From assembly GCA_044866695.1 (NCBI GenBank), contig JBIOUF010000273.1:24471-88470 (forward strand): a stretch of 64,000 nucleotides of DNA, read 5' to 3'. The first letter of the stretch is position 1, and each line of letters begins with the position of its first letter. Of the stretch, positions 1 through 8,095 are shown in pieces. The notes under the pieces were generated by a model. It saw only the letters and a program-made list of their open reading frames with translations. It searched no databases and was not told the origin of the DNA. The stretch is from JBIOUF01 sp044866695. Its GTDB lineage: Bacteria; Actinomycetota; Actinomycetes; Propionibacteriales; Nocardioidaceae. A program made the position numbers and the translations under genes.

Positions 1-457
1 GCGCCAGATCTCCACGGGCCCGGACGCGCCTGGCGACTGAACCTGGATCCACGTGCTCTCCGCCTACGGCGCGCCACCCGGATGACCGGTGATGTGGAGC
101 TCGCCGAGGGCGTCGTGGCGACCGACAGCACCCGGCACTGCCAGGGCACTGCCGGGTGCTGATCATTGGATGGGGATCCCGTTGTGGCACGCGCCGCGGG
201 CCCATCGGTCACCGATACGCGCTCAATGCGGCCAGATCCGGGTTGTGTTCGAAGATGCGAACTCGCAGTCTCGACGACGGGCCGTCGCCCGCTAGCGTCG
301 CGTCTACCTCAGCGCTCGAATCATCTCTGGAGAAGGCGGCTTCAGCTCTTCGCGGTCACCCCTCCCAGGCAAGCGACACCAGCCGATCGGCTCCCGGAGA
401 TCGCGAACGCGACCATGGACCGGCTCTGCATCTCGGTCTCGATGGACCGGTCCCGGA
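1..457. other. No recognised gene (left edge)
   Basis: No reading frame here looks like a conserved protein. Frame 2 of the plus strand is open from the edge to a TGA at 38-40 and could be the last codons of a gene that begins outside the window, but twelve codons are too few to judge. The only clear structure is the hairpin at 126-161. The rest, up to the end of the GNAT gene, shows nothing I can name. Confidence 0.4.
126..161. terminator. Strong GC hairpin, terminator-like
   Basis: A 12-bp perfect inverted repeat, CAGCACCCGGCA and TGCCGGGTGCTG, is separated by a 12-nt loop. There is no T-run after it, as is common for actinobacterial terminators. It would end transcription of a plus-strand gene running in from the left edge, or of the minus-strand toxin module from the right. 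Confidence 0.5.
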
Positions 458-961
458 TCAGTCCGCACTTCTGAGCGCCACCTCGACGTCGGCGACCTTC
501 TGCACCAGGAGCAGGCTTTCGGGAATGCGGCGGAAGCCCAGGGCCTCGTAGAACCGAGCGACTCGTTCGTGGAGGGCGTCCACGACGACGAGTCGGGCAG
601 CGACCGTTCGAGTCGCATCGACGACCCGCTGCAGCGCGTCGGCGACCAGGACCTCTCCCAGGCCCTGCCCCCGCAGAGACTCCGACAGGGCGAGGCGAGC
701 CAGCAGGACCGCCGGAACCTCTACCGGCCCGACACGCCCGACCTTGCTGGGAACCTCATCGCGCGCCACCTTGTGAGCGGCCAGCGCGTAGTAGCCCACG
801 ACGGCACCGTCCTGGTCGGCCCAGACCCACGTTCGAGCCGTGCGACGAGCATCCGCGGGACCGGCCTGCTCAGCCAACCACGCGTCCAACGACGGCTCAC
901 CGCAACCGAAACCGCCGACGTGGTGCCGCTTGGGATCGAACCGCTCGGACCGCAGACTCAC
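458..961 (-). CDS. GNAT-family acetyltransferase toxin
   Basis: This 167-residue protein has the GNAT fold: the acetyl-CoA pyrophosphate loop RGQGLG is at residues 97-102, followed by helix alpha-3 and the C-terminal RFYEALGFRRIPE segment with the tyrosine typical of this family. Known relatives (TacT, AtaT, KacT) acetylate the amino group of charged tRNAs and stop translation. The start is a GTG at 961, only 2 nt after the stop of the upstream DUF1778 gene, so the two are translated together in antitoxin-toxin order. The length fits the toxin subfamily rather than ribosomal-protein acetyltransferases. Toxin activity is inferred from family and operon partner; the tRNA target cannot be read from sequence. 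Confidence 0.88.
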   Translation of the reverse strand: MSLRSERFDPKRHHVGGFGCGEPSLDAWLAEQAGPADARRTARTWVWADQDGAVVGYYALAAHKVARDEVPSKVGRVGPVEVPAVLLARLALSESLRGQGLGEVLVADALQRVVDATRTVAARLVVVDALHERVARFYEALGFRRIPESLLLVQKVADVEVALRSAD

Positions 962-963
962 CG

Positions 964-1242
964 TCAGTCGCGGATGAGCGTCTCGCGCGCCTGCTGTGCC
1001 GCACGCGCGAGCGCCGCGTTAGCACGAGGTGCCGGGTCGAGCGCGTCGAGCAGATGGTCGAAGAACTCAGCAGGCACTGTGGTGGTGGCCTCGTGCTCGC
1101 GAATGACGCGCTCCGCCTTCTCCTCAGCCGCAGTCCTGGCAAACTCGCTGACCGGCTCGTGCACCAGCGCCGCCGCACGCTCGATGCGCGACTTGCGCTC
1201 CGGTCGGACCCGGAACTCCAAACGAGCAGACGCTGCTGCCAT
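964..1242 (-). CDS. DUF1778 ribbon-helix-helix antitoxin
   Basis: This 92-residue protein has an N-terminal ribbon-helix-helix segment (LEFRVRPERKSRIERAA, about residues 8-24) and a helical, acidic C-terminal tail that in this family wraps around the GNAT toxin. It should neutralise the toxin encoded 2 nt downstream and repress the shared promoter. The frame stays open far upstream, to 1884, but the extension runs through the neighbouring hydrolase gene and is Pro/Ser-rich noise. The ATG at 1240-1242 is chosen because it follows a GGAGGTGG ribosome-binding site and sits just downstream of the repeated operator. Confidence 0.85.
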   Translation of the reverse strand: MAAASARLEFRVRPERKSRIERAAALVHEPVSEFARTAAEEKAERVIREHEATTTVPAEFFDHLLDALDPAPRANAALARAAQQARETLIRD

Positions 1243-1555
1243 CGCCGACCACCTCCACAGGGTCCGTACGGACAAGTGTACGGACACCCGATGATGTCGA
1301 GGGATCCGGATCGCCGGTGCGGGATCGTCCAGCGGGACGGTGAGCGGTGCTGGGTGGCCCGCGTCCTTCGCGGAATGACGCACCACCGACCACGGCTGTC
1401 CCCTCGACATCCTCGTCGCCGGCAAGACCATCCCGGTAGGGAAAGCTACCTCGGGCGCGCTATGAGGCTCACCGGGCGACGTACTCGACCCTGCTGCCAG
1501 CCGGGCAAGTGCCCAGCACTTCTCGCGGCGGGTGTCCGGGCGGGACGGGAGGAGG
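1243..1555. other. Intergenic region with TA operator
   Basis: Apart from the operator at 1262-1286, I see nothing recognisable between the antitoxin start and the end of the serine hydrolase gene. No frame matches a family I know. Confidence 0.5.
1262..1286. promoter_or_regulatory. Toxin-antitoxin operator repeats
   Basis: GTCCGTACGGAC at 1262-1273 is a perfect 12-bp palindrome, and its right half recurs: GTACGGACA occurs at 1266-1274 and again at 1278-1286, a 12-bp period. The block lies 20-44 nt upstream of the antitoxin start. Repeated palindromic half-sites are what RHH antitoxins bind in conditional cooperativity, so this is probably the autoregulatory operator. Confidence 0.65.
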
Positions 1556-3025
1556 TCAGTCGCGGTCGGCGAGCAGTCCGATCCCGAGGTCCTCGGTGGT
1601 CGGGCTGGCGACGTCGGCGAGGACGATGGTGGCCGTGTTGTGAGCGCGGTCGAGGCCGAAGTAGGAGGTGTAGCCGCCGGTCTGGCCGCTGTGCCAGGTG
1701 ATGGTCTGGCCGGTGCCCCACGTGGAGATGCGCCAGAAGCTGCCGATGCGAGTGTTGGACCGGGCGGTCCCGGCGGTCGGTTCCAGGGCGGCCATGCCGG
1801 GGGCGGTGCCGTCGAGGAGCGCGACGGCGAGGTTGGCGAGATCGCCGGCTGTGGAGACGACCGCCCCGCCGGGGGCGTAGCCACCGAAGGTCCAGGGCTG
1901 GACTGGTAGACCGCTGGTCGAGCGGCCGCCGGGGACGAGGGGGTCGTGGTCCTGGACGGCGGTATGGGTCATGTCGAGCGGCCCGAAGAGACGCGTGGCC
2001 ATCAGGTCGGCGTAGCTCGAGCCGGCCGCGGCAGCGGCCGCTTGTCCCGCGACGGCTGCGCCCAGGGTGGAGTAGACGTACCGTCCCCTGGTCGAGAGCG
2101 ACCCGTTGCGTGCCTCCTGGATCATCTCGGCGGTGCCCGTGGTCAGGAAGTTCCTGCCGACCGGTGCGCTCCAGGCTGCTCGGCGCAGCGTGGCCGCACC
2201 GAACTCGGCGTAGCCTGCCGTGTGGGTGACGAGTTCGTTCATCGTGACGGTGCCAGCGGGTGAACCGGCCAGCCGCGGCAGGTAGGTGGAGACCGGGGCG
2301 TCCAGGCTCAGCTCCCCGCGGCGGACCGCATCGGCGATCACCAAGCCGGTCATCGCCTTGGTCAGGGAGCCGACCTCCATCGGGGTGGTCTCGTCGGCGC
2401 CGAGGCCGGCGACGCGGATCGGCTGCGAGTCGTCGAGGTCGACCATGGCAACCGCGACGTCGTGCAGGCCGTCCAAGGTCCCCATGTCGCCTTGAAGGGT
2501 CAGGTCGGCCAGGACGGCGGCGTCGCCGTTGCGGTCCGTTGCCAGGTCAGGCGCCATGACCAGGAGCGTCGTCGTCACGACCACTCCCGCGATGAGCACC
2601 GTGAGCAGGAGGCGACGGAAGGCGACGTACGCCGCCGCCAGGACCGTCGCCATCAGCAGCGCGGTCCAGGTGTCGTCGGCGTACCGGCCCGCGCCGTACG
2701 ACTCCAGAACCAGCAGGGCCGGGATCCCCAGAAGGACGCCCGCGACGAGCACCTTGCCGGGCCAACGACGCGCGAGCGAACGCGTGTCGCGGGCGAACGC
2801 CGTGGACAGCTGCCGGCGCCGCACCACCAGCTGGACGAGCAAGAGCACGGCGACCACCAGCGGGAGCAGGTGCGGCAGGCCACCGCCGCGAACCGCACCA
2901 AGTGCGAACCACCCGACCGCGAGCACGACGATCACTCCGGTCGCCACCAGGCGGTGCCGCAGGCCGTTGTCCCCGGGCGCGGTCAGCGGCGGGGGGCGGG
3001 GGTCGAGCAGCTCGGTCCGGGTCAC
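1556..3025 (-). CDS. Membrane-anchored serine hydrolase (beta-lactamase family)
   Basis: This is a class C beta-lactamase/D-Ala-D-Ala peptidase fold protein of about 489 residues. The N-terminal third has about five hydrophobic segments (for example VATGVIVVLAVGWFALGAV), and the hydrolase domain follows. The catalytic SxxK is SLTK near residues 220-223; a YST tripeptide stands for the usual YxN; HSGQTGG near the C-terminus is the third motif. The active domain is probably outside the membrane, acting on peptidoglycan peptides or small esters. The gene is divergent from a GlxA-type regulator 108 nt away, which may control it. I chose the GTG at 3025; a GTG at 3079 adds 18 residues without a clear ribosome site. 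Confidence 0.8.
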   Translation of the reverse strand: MTRTELLDPRPPPLTAPGDNGLRHRLVATGVIVVLAVGWFALGAVRGGGLPHLLPLVVAVLLLVQLVVRRRQLSTAFARDTRSLARRWPGKVLVAGVLLGIPALLVLESYGAGRYADDTWTALLMATVLAAAYVAFRRLLLTVLIAGVVVTTTLLVMAPDLATDRNGDAAVLADLTLQGDMGTLDGLHDVAVAMVDLDDSQPIRVAGLGADETTPMEVGSLTKAMTGLVIADAVRRGELSLDAPVSTYLPRLAGSPAGTVTMNELVTHTAGYAEFGAATLRRAAWSAPVGRNFLTTGTAEMIQEARNGSLSTRGRYVYSTLGAAVAGQAAAAAAGSSYADLMATRLFGPLDMTHTAVQDHDPLVPGGRSTSGLPVQPWTFGGYAPGGAVVSTAGDLANLAVALLDGTAPGMAALEPTAGTARSNTRIGSFWRISTWGTGQTITWHSGQTGGYTSYFGLDRAHNTATIVLADVASPTTEDLGIGLLADRD

Positions 3026-3133
3026 CACCTCAGCGTGAGCGCGGCAGGAGCCGACCACAATGAGCTGGGCAGGACACACGGTTGACGATGTCGGCCATCA
3101 CAACGGGCCTACTGTGAACACCATGGGTCCTCG

Positions 3134-4093
3134 ATGAGTAGGCCGCGAGTCGTGATCGCGACGTTCGACACCGCGCAGATCCTCGACGTCACGGGACCGC
3201 TCGAGGTCTTCTCGACGGCCTCACGGTTCCTCGACTCGGTGCCCTATCGGACCGACGTGGTCTCGACTCGTGGTGGTCCGGTGATGGCGAGCTGCGGTCT
3301 GGAGTTCGCATCGACGCCGATCGGCGAGGTCGACGGACCCGTCGACACGCTGATGGTCGCGGGCGGTGCGGACATGCAGGCCGTGGCGGCGGACGAGGAG
3401 CTGCTTCGCCACGTCCGGCGGCTGGCCCTCGACGCACGACGCGTCACCTCCGTCTGCTCGGGTGCCTTCGTGCTTGCCGCGGCAGGTCTCCTGGGGGGCC
3501 GCCGCGCCACCACGCACTGGGCCGAGTGCGAGCTCCTCGACAACCAGTACGAGGAGGTGACGGTCGACGCCGATGCCATCTACGTCCACGACGGCAACGT
3601 GTGGACCTCAGCCGGCGTCACCGCCGGCATCGACCTGGCGCTGGCGCTGGTCGCCGACGACCACGGGCATACCGCCGCTGCCATCGTCGCCCGGCGACTC
3701 GTCGTGTACCTGCAGCGATCCGGTGGACAGGCCCAGTTCTCCGCCGTCCTGGCCGCCCAGGCCGCCGACACCGAGCCGATCCGCGACCTGCTCTCCTGGC
3801 TACGCGACCACCTCGCCGACGACCTGTCCGTGGCCACGCTTGCCGGCCAGATCCACCTCTCCGAACGGCAGTTCAGCCGCGTCTTCAAGTCCGAGGTCGG
3901 CGTCACCGCCGCTGACCACGTCGAGTCCATCCGGCTCGAGTCGGCGTGCCGGCTGCTCGAAACCACGAACCGAACGATCGGGCAGATCGCCAAGACCTGT
4001 GGCTTCGGCACCCCGGAGACCATGAACCGCTGCTTCCGTCGACGGCTCGACACCACACCGGGCGACCACCGGCATCACTTCCGCGGCAGCTGA
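3134..4093 (+). CDS. GlxA-family AraC transcriptional regulator
   Basis: This 319-residue protein joins a DJ-1/PfpI domain (about residues 4-190, nucleophile-elbow cysteine C108 in TSVCSGAF) to a C-terminal AraC double helix-turn-helix (about 215-315, with the conserved LSERQFSRVFK and GFGTPETMNRCF segments). GlxA-type proteins are cytoplasmic activators or repressors whose DJ-1 domain senses an unknown ligand. The divergent serine hydrolase gene is the obvious target. The start ATG at 3134 gives the usual length; an out-of-frame ATG lies at 3123. The cysteine is retained, although in many GlxA regulators the DJ-1 domain is non-catalytic. Confidence 0.88.
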   Translation: MSRPRVVIATFDTAQILDVTGPLEVFSTASRFLDSVPYRTDVVSTRGGPVMASCGLEFASTPIGEVDGPVDTLMVAGGADMQAVAADEELLRHVRRLALDARRVTSVCSGAFVLAAAGLLGGRRATTHWAECELLDNQYEEVTVDADAIYVHDGNVWTSAGVTAGIDLALALVADDHGHTAAAIVARRLVVYLQRSGGQAQFSAVLAAQAADTEPIRDLLSWLRDHLADDLSVATLAGQIHLSERQFSRVFKSEVGVTAADHVESIRLESACRLLETTNRTIGQIAKTCGFGTPETMNRCFRRRLDTTPGDHRHHFRGS

Positions 4094-4166
4094 TCAGGTC
4101 CGATGGGCACCGCCGCAGCGTCGCTCCGCATGGTCCCGCGCCCGAGAATCGTGGAAGGATGCGGCT

Positions 4167-4667
4167 GTGACGACGAAGAGCGACTTCACCGAGGACGAGT
4201 GGTCCCGCATCGTGCGCGCGCCGTTCGTGGCTGGGATGGCGATCTCACTCGCCGATCCCGGCGGTCCCATCGAAGCCACCAAGGAGACCATGGCGACGCT
4301 GAGGAGCGTCGCGAACCCACCGAGCCGTGAGCAGCTGCTGGCCGAGGTAGCGCTCGACGTCCAGTACATGACGCAGCACAGGAAGAGCCCACTCGGCGGG
4401 TATCGACCCACGGCGCACGGCGCACCCTGGGGAGAACAGGTGCTCGAGGAGCTGCGAGAGGTGCAGGCGCTCGTCGCCACCAAGGCCACCCCAGAAGAAG
4501 CAACGGGCTTCGCCCAGTGGCTGGTTGCGGCGGCCCAGGCAGCCGCCGACGCCGCCAAGGAAGGTGGCTTCATGGGATTCGGTGCACAGCAGGTCAGCGA
4601 GCGGGAGGAGGCAATGCTGGACCAGGTGCGTGCGGCTGTCTCCGGGACGAACCCCCCCGTGGGCTGA
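4167..4667 (+). CDS. Conserved hypothetical protein
   Basis: This 166-residue soluble, mostly helical protein has no signal peptide or membrane segment. It starts with GTG 7 nt after GGAAGGA, a good ribosome-binding site. I do not recognise catalytic motifs. The C-terminal half (ATPEEATGFAQWLVAAAQAA...) is alanine-rich and amphipathic, compatible with a helical bundle. It stands alone between the GlxA regulator and the cupin gene, on the same strand as both, with gaps of 73 and 198 nt. Function unknown. Confidence 0.6.
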   Translation: MTTKSDFTEDEWSRIVRAPFVAGMAISLADPGGPIEATKETMATLRSVANPPSREQLLAEVALDVQYMTQHRKSPLGGYRPTAHGAPWGEQVLEELREVQALVATKATPEEATGFAQWLVAAAQAAADAAKEGGFMGFGAQQVSEREEAMLDQVRAAVSGTNPPVG

Positions 4668-4865
4668 CCTGCCGGCTCCCCGGCGGTCGGCAGTGAGCCG
4701 CCCCGTCGAGGCTGTGCCGGCTTGGCTACGTCTGATCTACCCGATTGGTCTGGTCGCATGGCCGGGGTCGCGCTTAGCCTGGATCCAGGCTTAGGTTGGC
4801 GCCCAGGGGGGCCACCACCACGCGGATGACCACGTGGCCAGCCAGGCTTACGGACGGAGAGACCG

Positions 4866-5234
4866 GTGACCTCATCAGTGCAGAGCATCGACCAGCCCCA
4901 TGAGACCCGGCCTTTCCAGGCCCACGGTCATTTGGATGTCGTAACACTGGGCGACTTCACTCTCGGTCGGGGGGTCTTCGAGCCCGGCTGGCGCTGGTCG
5001 AACGACGTCAAGCCGATCGTCGGGACCGACTCCTGCCAGGTCCACCACACCGGCATCTGCCTCTCGGGGCAGATGCTGATCCAGCTCGACGACGGCACCG
5101 AGATCACCGTGGCGGCTGGCGACGTGGTCAACCTCCAACCCGGCCACGACGCCTGGACGGTCGGCGACCAGGCGTGTGTCCTGCTGGACACCGGTGTGGC
5201 CGCCTACGCCAAGCCACCGCAGGAACCCCGGTAG
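4866..5234 (+). CDS. Cupin domain protein
   Basis: This is a single cupin barrel of 122 residues. Motif 1 is seen as HHTGICLSGQMLIQLDDGTE (residues about 60-79) and motif 2 as ITVAAGDVVNLQPGHDAWTVGD. One histidine pair and a glutamate-like acid are placed for metal binding, but the family ranges from enzymes to sugar-binding and regulatory proteins, so the ligand is not predictable. GTG start at 4866 with a GGAGAGA site upstream. It appears monocistronic, followed by the convergent PIN toxin gene. Confidence 0.75.
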   Translation: MTSSVQSIDQPHETRPFQAHGHLDVVTLGDFTLGRGVFEPGWRWSNDVKPIVGTDSCQVHHTGICLSGQMLIQLDDGTEITVAAGDVVNLQPGHDAWTVGDQACVLLDTGVAAYAKPPQEPR

Positions 5235-5336
5235 AGGTAGGCGTCTGCTCCACCGGATCGTCGTCGAGCACGGGACGTGACCGCCGAATGGGACTTGGCG
5301 AATGAGTCTGGTGTCGGGGCGTTGGCGAGCCAGGGT

Positions 5337-5732
5337 TCAGCTCGCAGGCTCGGCGATGGGCACGATGCCCGTGGCGCCACGGCGGAGGCGTGCGTCGGTG
5401 GTGACCAAGGTGGCGTCCAGCGTGGCAGCGAGCGCCACGTAGAGGGCGTCTCGGGTCGCGATCCGGTCGATCAGCGCCCACGCCGGCGCCAGCAGCGGCG
5501 GCAACGGCCAACGCCTGGCACCGAACGCGGCCAGGGCGTCGACGCGGTCGGGGGTGCGCGTGAGTCGACCGGCGCGTTGGAGACGGGCCAGCGCGGACAG
5601 GACCTCGGCATCGAGGTGGGCTGGCGCCGACACTGAGTCCGCGGACGCGAGCACCTCCTGGTAGCCGTGGGCCGATGGGAAGTCACAGATCAGGTCGACG
5701 ACGACGGCGGCGTCCACGACGAGGACCCTCAC
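5337..5732 (-). CDS. PIN-domain toxin (VapC family)
   Basis: This 131-residue PIN-domain ribonuclease has the early acidic residues VVDAAVVVDLI near the N-terminus, a middle LDAEVLSALARL helix with a conserved glutamate, and the C-terminal ALYVALAATLDATLVTTDARL segment, which together form the Mg-binding acidic pocket. VapC toxins cleave tRNAs or rRNA when free of antitoxin. The GTG start at 5732 overlaps the upstream antitoxin stop by 4 nt, so expression is coupled. All expected acidic residues appear present, so it is probably an intact toxin. Confidence 0.87.
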   Translation of the reverse strand: MRVLVVDAAVVVDLICDFPSAHGYQEVLASADSVSAPAHLDAEVLSALARLQRAGRLTRTPDRVDALAAFGARRWPLPPLLAPAWALIDRIATRDALYVALAATLDATLVTTDARLRRGATGIVPIAEPAS

Positions 5733-5974
5733 CGGGCGACGAGCTCGTCGTCCTCGTCACGCGCAGCCGCGACCAAGTCGGGTCCGGTCGGGCCGCCGGT
5801 GTCCACCGGGCCCAGGCTTCGCACGCGCTCGAGCCACTCCTCCATGGAGGGAACGGCGACATGCTGAGTCAGCACCTCGCGCAGATAGGCCCGCAGGCTC
5901 CTCTGGCTGGCCGCTGCACGCCGAGCCAGCTCAGCGTGCACCTCGTCCGGCAGGTCCTTGATCAAGACGTCCAT
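5729..5974 (-). CDS. Ribbon-helix-helix antitoxin (FitA/VapB type)
   Basis: This 81-residue antitoxin has the N-terminal RHH strand-helix pattern MDVLIKDLPDEVHAELARRA with the serine/arginine turn before helix 2 (SQRSLRAYLREVL). The C-terminal part is acidic and flexible, as expected for the toxin-binding tail. It precedes and overlaps the PIN toxin gene. A 10-bp palindrome lies 7 nt upstream of the start, so it probably represses its own promoter. Confidence 0.85.
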   Translation of the reverse strand: MDVLIKDLPDEVHAELARRAAASQRSLRAYLREVLTQHVAVPSMEEWLERVRSLGPVDTGGPTGPDLVAAARDEDDELVAR

Positions 5975-5980
5975 GACTCA

Positions 5981-6002
5981 AGGATATCCTTTCGATATCC
6001 CG
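5981..6002. promoter_or_regulatory. VapBC-type operator palindrome
   Basis: AGGATATCCT at 5981-5990 is a perfect 10-bp palindrome and GATATCC recurs at 5994-6000, an 11-bp (one helical turn) step. It lies directly before the antitoxin start at 5974. Spaced half-sites one turn apart suit a dimeric RHH antitoxin binding cooperatively. The AT-rich core stands out in this GC-rich DNA. Confidence 0.65.
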
Positions 6003-6336
6003 TTGGGCATGGGCGACGGCCCCGGGCACCCACGTCCTTGGCTGCCGGCGGACCCTGGACGTGTCCGGCGAGCCCGGACCCGGGTGTCGACCTGTCGAGC
6101 GGGGGAGCCGGCGCGCTCGAGTTTGACGGGCACGCGGAGCACGCTACGGGAGGCAGACGCTGACATCGCCGCGGGCCGCATGACCGCCGCCGAAGCCCGG
6201 TAGCGCCTTCACCTGGCAGCAGCGGCCGCCAGGCGCGATGCGCTCAGGTCAGCCGGCTGTGGCTCCCGCTCCATCGCGCCACGACCGTGAGGGCAGCACC
6301 GGCTCTCGTCTGGGTGTGTGGTGGCGGTGCGAGGCT
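6003..6336. other. Intergenic, possible antitoxin remnant
   Basis: No intact gene is seen. On the plus strand the frame ending at 6203 reads LREADADIAAGRMTAAEAR before a stop, which resembles the tail of Phd/RelB-type antitoxins, but nothing convincing precedes it. It may be a remnant of another module. The rest is featureless. Confidence 0.3.
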
Positions 6337-6495
6337 TCATGCCGGAGCCAGGGCCGCGGCGAGCGTGTCGGCGATGAGGTCGGCGTGGCGGGCTGGGCTC
6401 CAGCCGCATCCGCCGGTCAGACGCAGGAAGATGCCTTCGTCGGTGGCGATCGCATAGATCACGTCTGCTGCGTGGTCTTCGCTGACACCTCGGCG
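6337..6495 (-). pseudogene. TetR regulator, C-terminal fragment
   Basis: Reading right to left, the last 52 codons encode RRGVSEDHAADVIYAIATDE followed by a segment containing LRLTGGCGWSPARHADLIAD and a run of alanines. This is the characteristic ligand-domain C-terminus of TetR-family repressors (AAD..YALAS..GWSP pattern). No helix-turn-helix N-terminus exists upstream, because at 6496 the sequence changes abruptly to a sulfotransferase on the other strand. The frame runs on to 6918 antisense to that gene, but this is fortuitous. It is a non-functional 3' remnant. Confidence 0.7.
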
Positions 6496-6891
6496 GACGA
6501 TCGCGACAACGTCTCCCTGTTCCACTACAGCGACCTCCTGGCCGACCTGCCCGGCCAGCTGCACCGTCTCAGCGACGCCCTGCGGATCCCGATCCCCGAC
6601 ACCCGGCTGCAGCAGTTCGCCGCCGCCACAACCTTCGACCGCATGAGAGCGCGCGCCGACGACCTCGTGCCCGATGCCGGCAACCACATCTGGCGCAGCA
6701 ACCGCGACTTCTTCCACCGCGGCCGCAACGGTCAGTGGGTCGACCTGATCAACGACGACGGCCAACGCCGGTACCACCAGCGGGTCGCCGACCTCGTACC
6801 CGCCGACCTCGCCACCTGGGCCCATCACGGTTGGACGAACGCAGACACCATCGCCCCGGGGCCGCCGCCGTCCGCCACCACGGTTCCCTGA
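6496..6891 (+). pseudogene. Sulfotransferase, C-terminal fragment
   Basis: From 6496 the plus strand encodes about 131 residues matching the C-terminal half of PF00685 sulfotransferases: NVSLFHYSDLLADLPGQLHR (the 3'-phosphate-binding and core helix region), then HRLSDALRI and the late WRSNRDFFHRGRNGQW segment equivalent to the conserved RKG..GDWK motif. The N-terminal PAPS-binding P-loop half is absent. The frame continues upstream to an ATG at 6238, but that sequence is antisense to the TetR fragment. The family transfers sulfate from PAPS; this copy cannot be active. Confidence 0.72.
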
Positions 6892-6986
6892 CGCACACCA
6901 GCCGAGGGGCGAGGCCACCCAGGATCCGGGGGGCGACCTCCTCGCCGACCGCGGTGCGGTCGGTCGGTGCTGTGAGGGTGGATACG

Positions 6987-7988
6987 GTGCCGTTCATGGG
7001 GCAGGCGCGGCTGAACCGGGACGAGTTCTTCGACAAGCTGTCGGGTCTGGGTGAGGCGGAGCTGAAGAAGGCTCTGTGGACGCTGTACTGGCGTGGGTCG
7101 GCAACGGTGCGGGAGCGAGTCGACGCGGCCATCGACCCGCCGGCCAGGCAACCGGACGCGCCCTCGAGGCGACCTGGGCTGGATCCGGGGCTGGTTCTGG
7201 CGGACGTCACCGAGTTCGCCGCGCTCGCGCGCAGGGGTGCCTACCTGGGCGGTGATCGACGGGTCTCTCCGCGGGAAAGAACTCGGTGGCGGCTGACGTT
7301 TCGTCGGCTGGCCGCCCAGGCCCAGGACGCACTCGGCGGAGACCGGGTAGAGCTGGCCGCTGCCGCGGTCAGCGTGCTGGTCGACGTGGCGTGCGAGTCG
7401 AGGGACGTCGACTACTTCCGGTCCGAGGATCCGGTCGAAGCCGCCCGGTTCGTGGTCTCCGACGCGGTCCGGGCGCTGTGGACCCGGACACGCGAGGAGG
7501 ACGGGACGCGCTTCGCCCAGCGGGCGGCCGAGCAGTTGCTGCGCTGGGAGTCGGAGTACGGCTGGACGCGACGAGGCGACGGCTGGGTCGCCGCACGCGA
7601 AACCTCGCTCACCCGAGTCCTCACCGATCTGCTGGTCGTACCCGACCTGTGGGACGGCGTCGCCGTCCACTACCTCCAGGCCCTGGACCGGGCCGCCTCC
7701 GGAGGTCGCGACGGGCACCGCCGACGCGGACGACAACAGCGAGCCGAGGACCTTCGCGAGTGGCACGCCACCCTCATCGATCGCCTCGTCGGATCCGACC
7801 ATGAGGGCCTCCTCGACCGCCTGGTCACCCACCAGGCGCTCGGAGGCCCCGAGGTGCTCTTCCTGCAGGCTCGACTCGCCCGCGGACGCGGCGAGGAGGA
7901 GGCCGCGCGCAGCCTCGTCCGTCGGTGTCTGGCGGCCCTTCCCGGCCATCGGACGTTCCAAGGGTTCGCCTCCGAGGTCGGCGCCTGA
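6987..7988 (+). CDS. Hypothetical protein
   Basis: This is a soluble protein of about 333 residues with no signal peptide or membrane segment. It begins with MGQARLNRDEFFDKLSGLGE after three codons, then has an Arg/Ala-rich helical body with repeated DDxW and WE motifs, and a C-terminal stretch (EVLFLQARLARGRGEEEAAR) that looks like a TPR-type helix pair. GTG at 6987 is preferred because GAGGGTGG lies 5 nt upstream; ATG at 6996 is the alternative. I do not recognise the family. It follows the sulfotransferase scar on the same strand. Confidence 0.55.
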   Translation: MPFMGQARLNRDEFFDKLSGLGEAELKKALWTLYWRGSATVRERVDAAIDPPARQPDAPSRRPGLDPGLVLADVTEFAALARRGAYLGGDRRVSPRERTRWRLTFRRLAAQAQDALGGDRVELAAAAVSVLVDVACESRDVDYFRSEDPVEAARFVVSDAVRALWTRTREEDGTRFAQRAAEQLLRWESEYGWTRRGDGWVAARETSLTRVLTDLLVVPDLWDGVAVHYLQALDRAASGGRDGHRRRGRQQRAEDLREWHATLIDRLVGSDHEGLLDRLVTHQALGGPEVLFLQARLARGRGEEEAARSLVRRCLAALPGHRTFQGFASEVGA

Positions 7989-8095
7989 TCCCGGCCAGCG
8001 CGCATCCGTCGGCAGGCCCGCTGTCGCGATTGCGAGCGGTCTCACTCGGTGTGCCTCTCCGGTCGGACCGCGGGCGAGGGGTAGCTTCCCGTGCC

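Noticed and set aside
964..1884. 306-residue form of the DUF1778 antitoxin
   Set aside because: The added N-terminus is Pro/Ser-rich, passes through the operator and overlaps the hydrolase gene.
6140..6203. Possible antitoxin tail LREADADIAAGRMTAAEAR
   Set aside because: Only about 20 residues look familiar and nothing upstream supports a gene.
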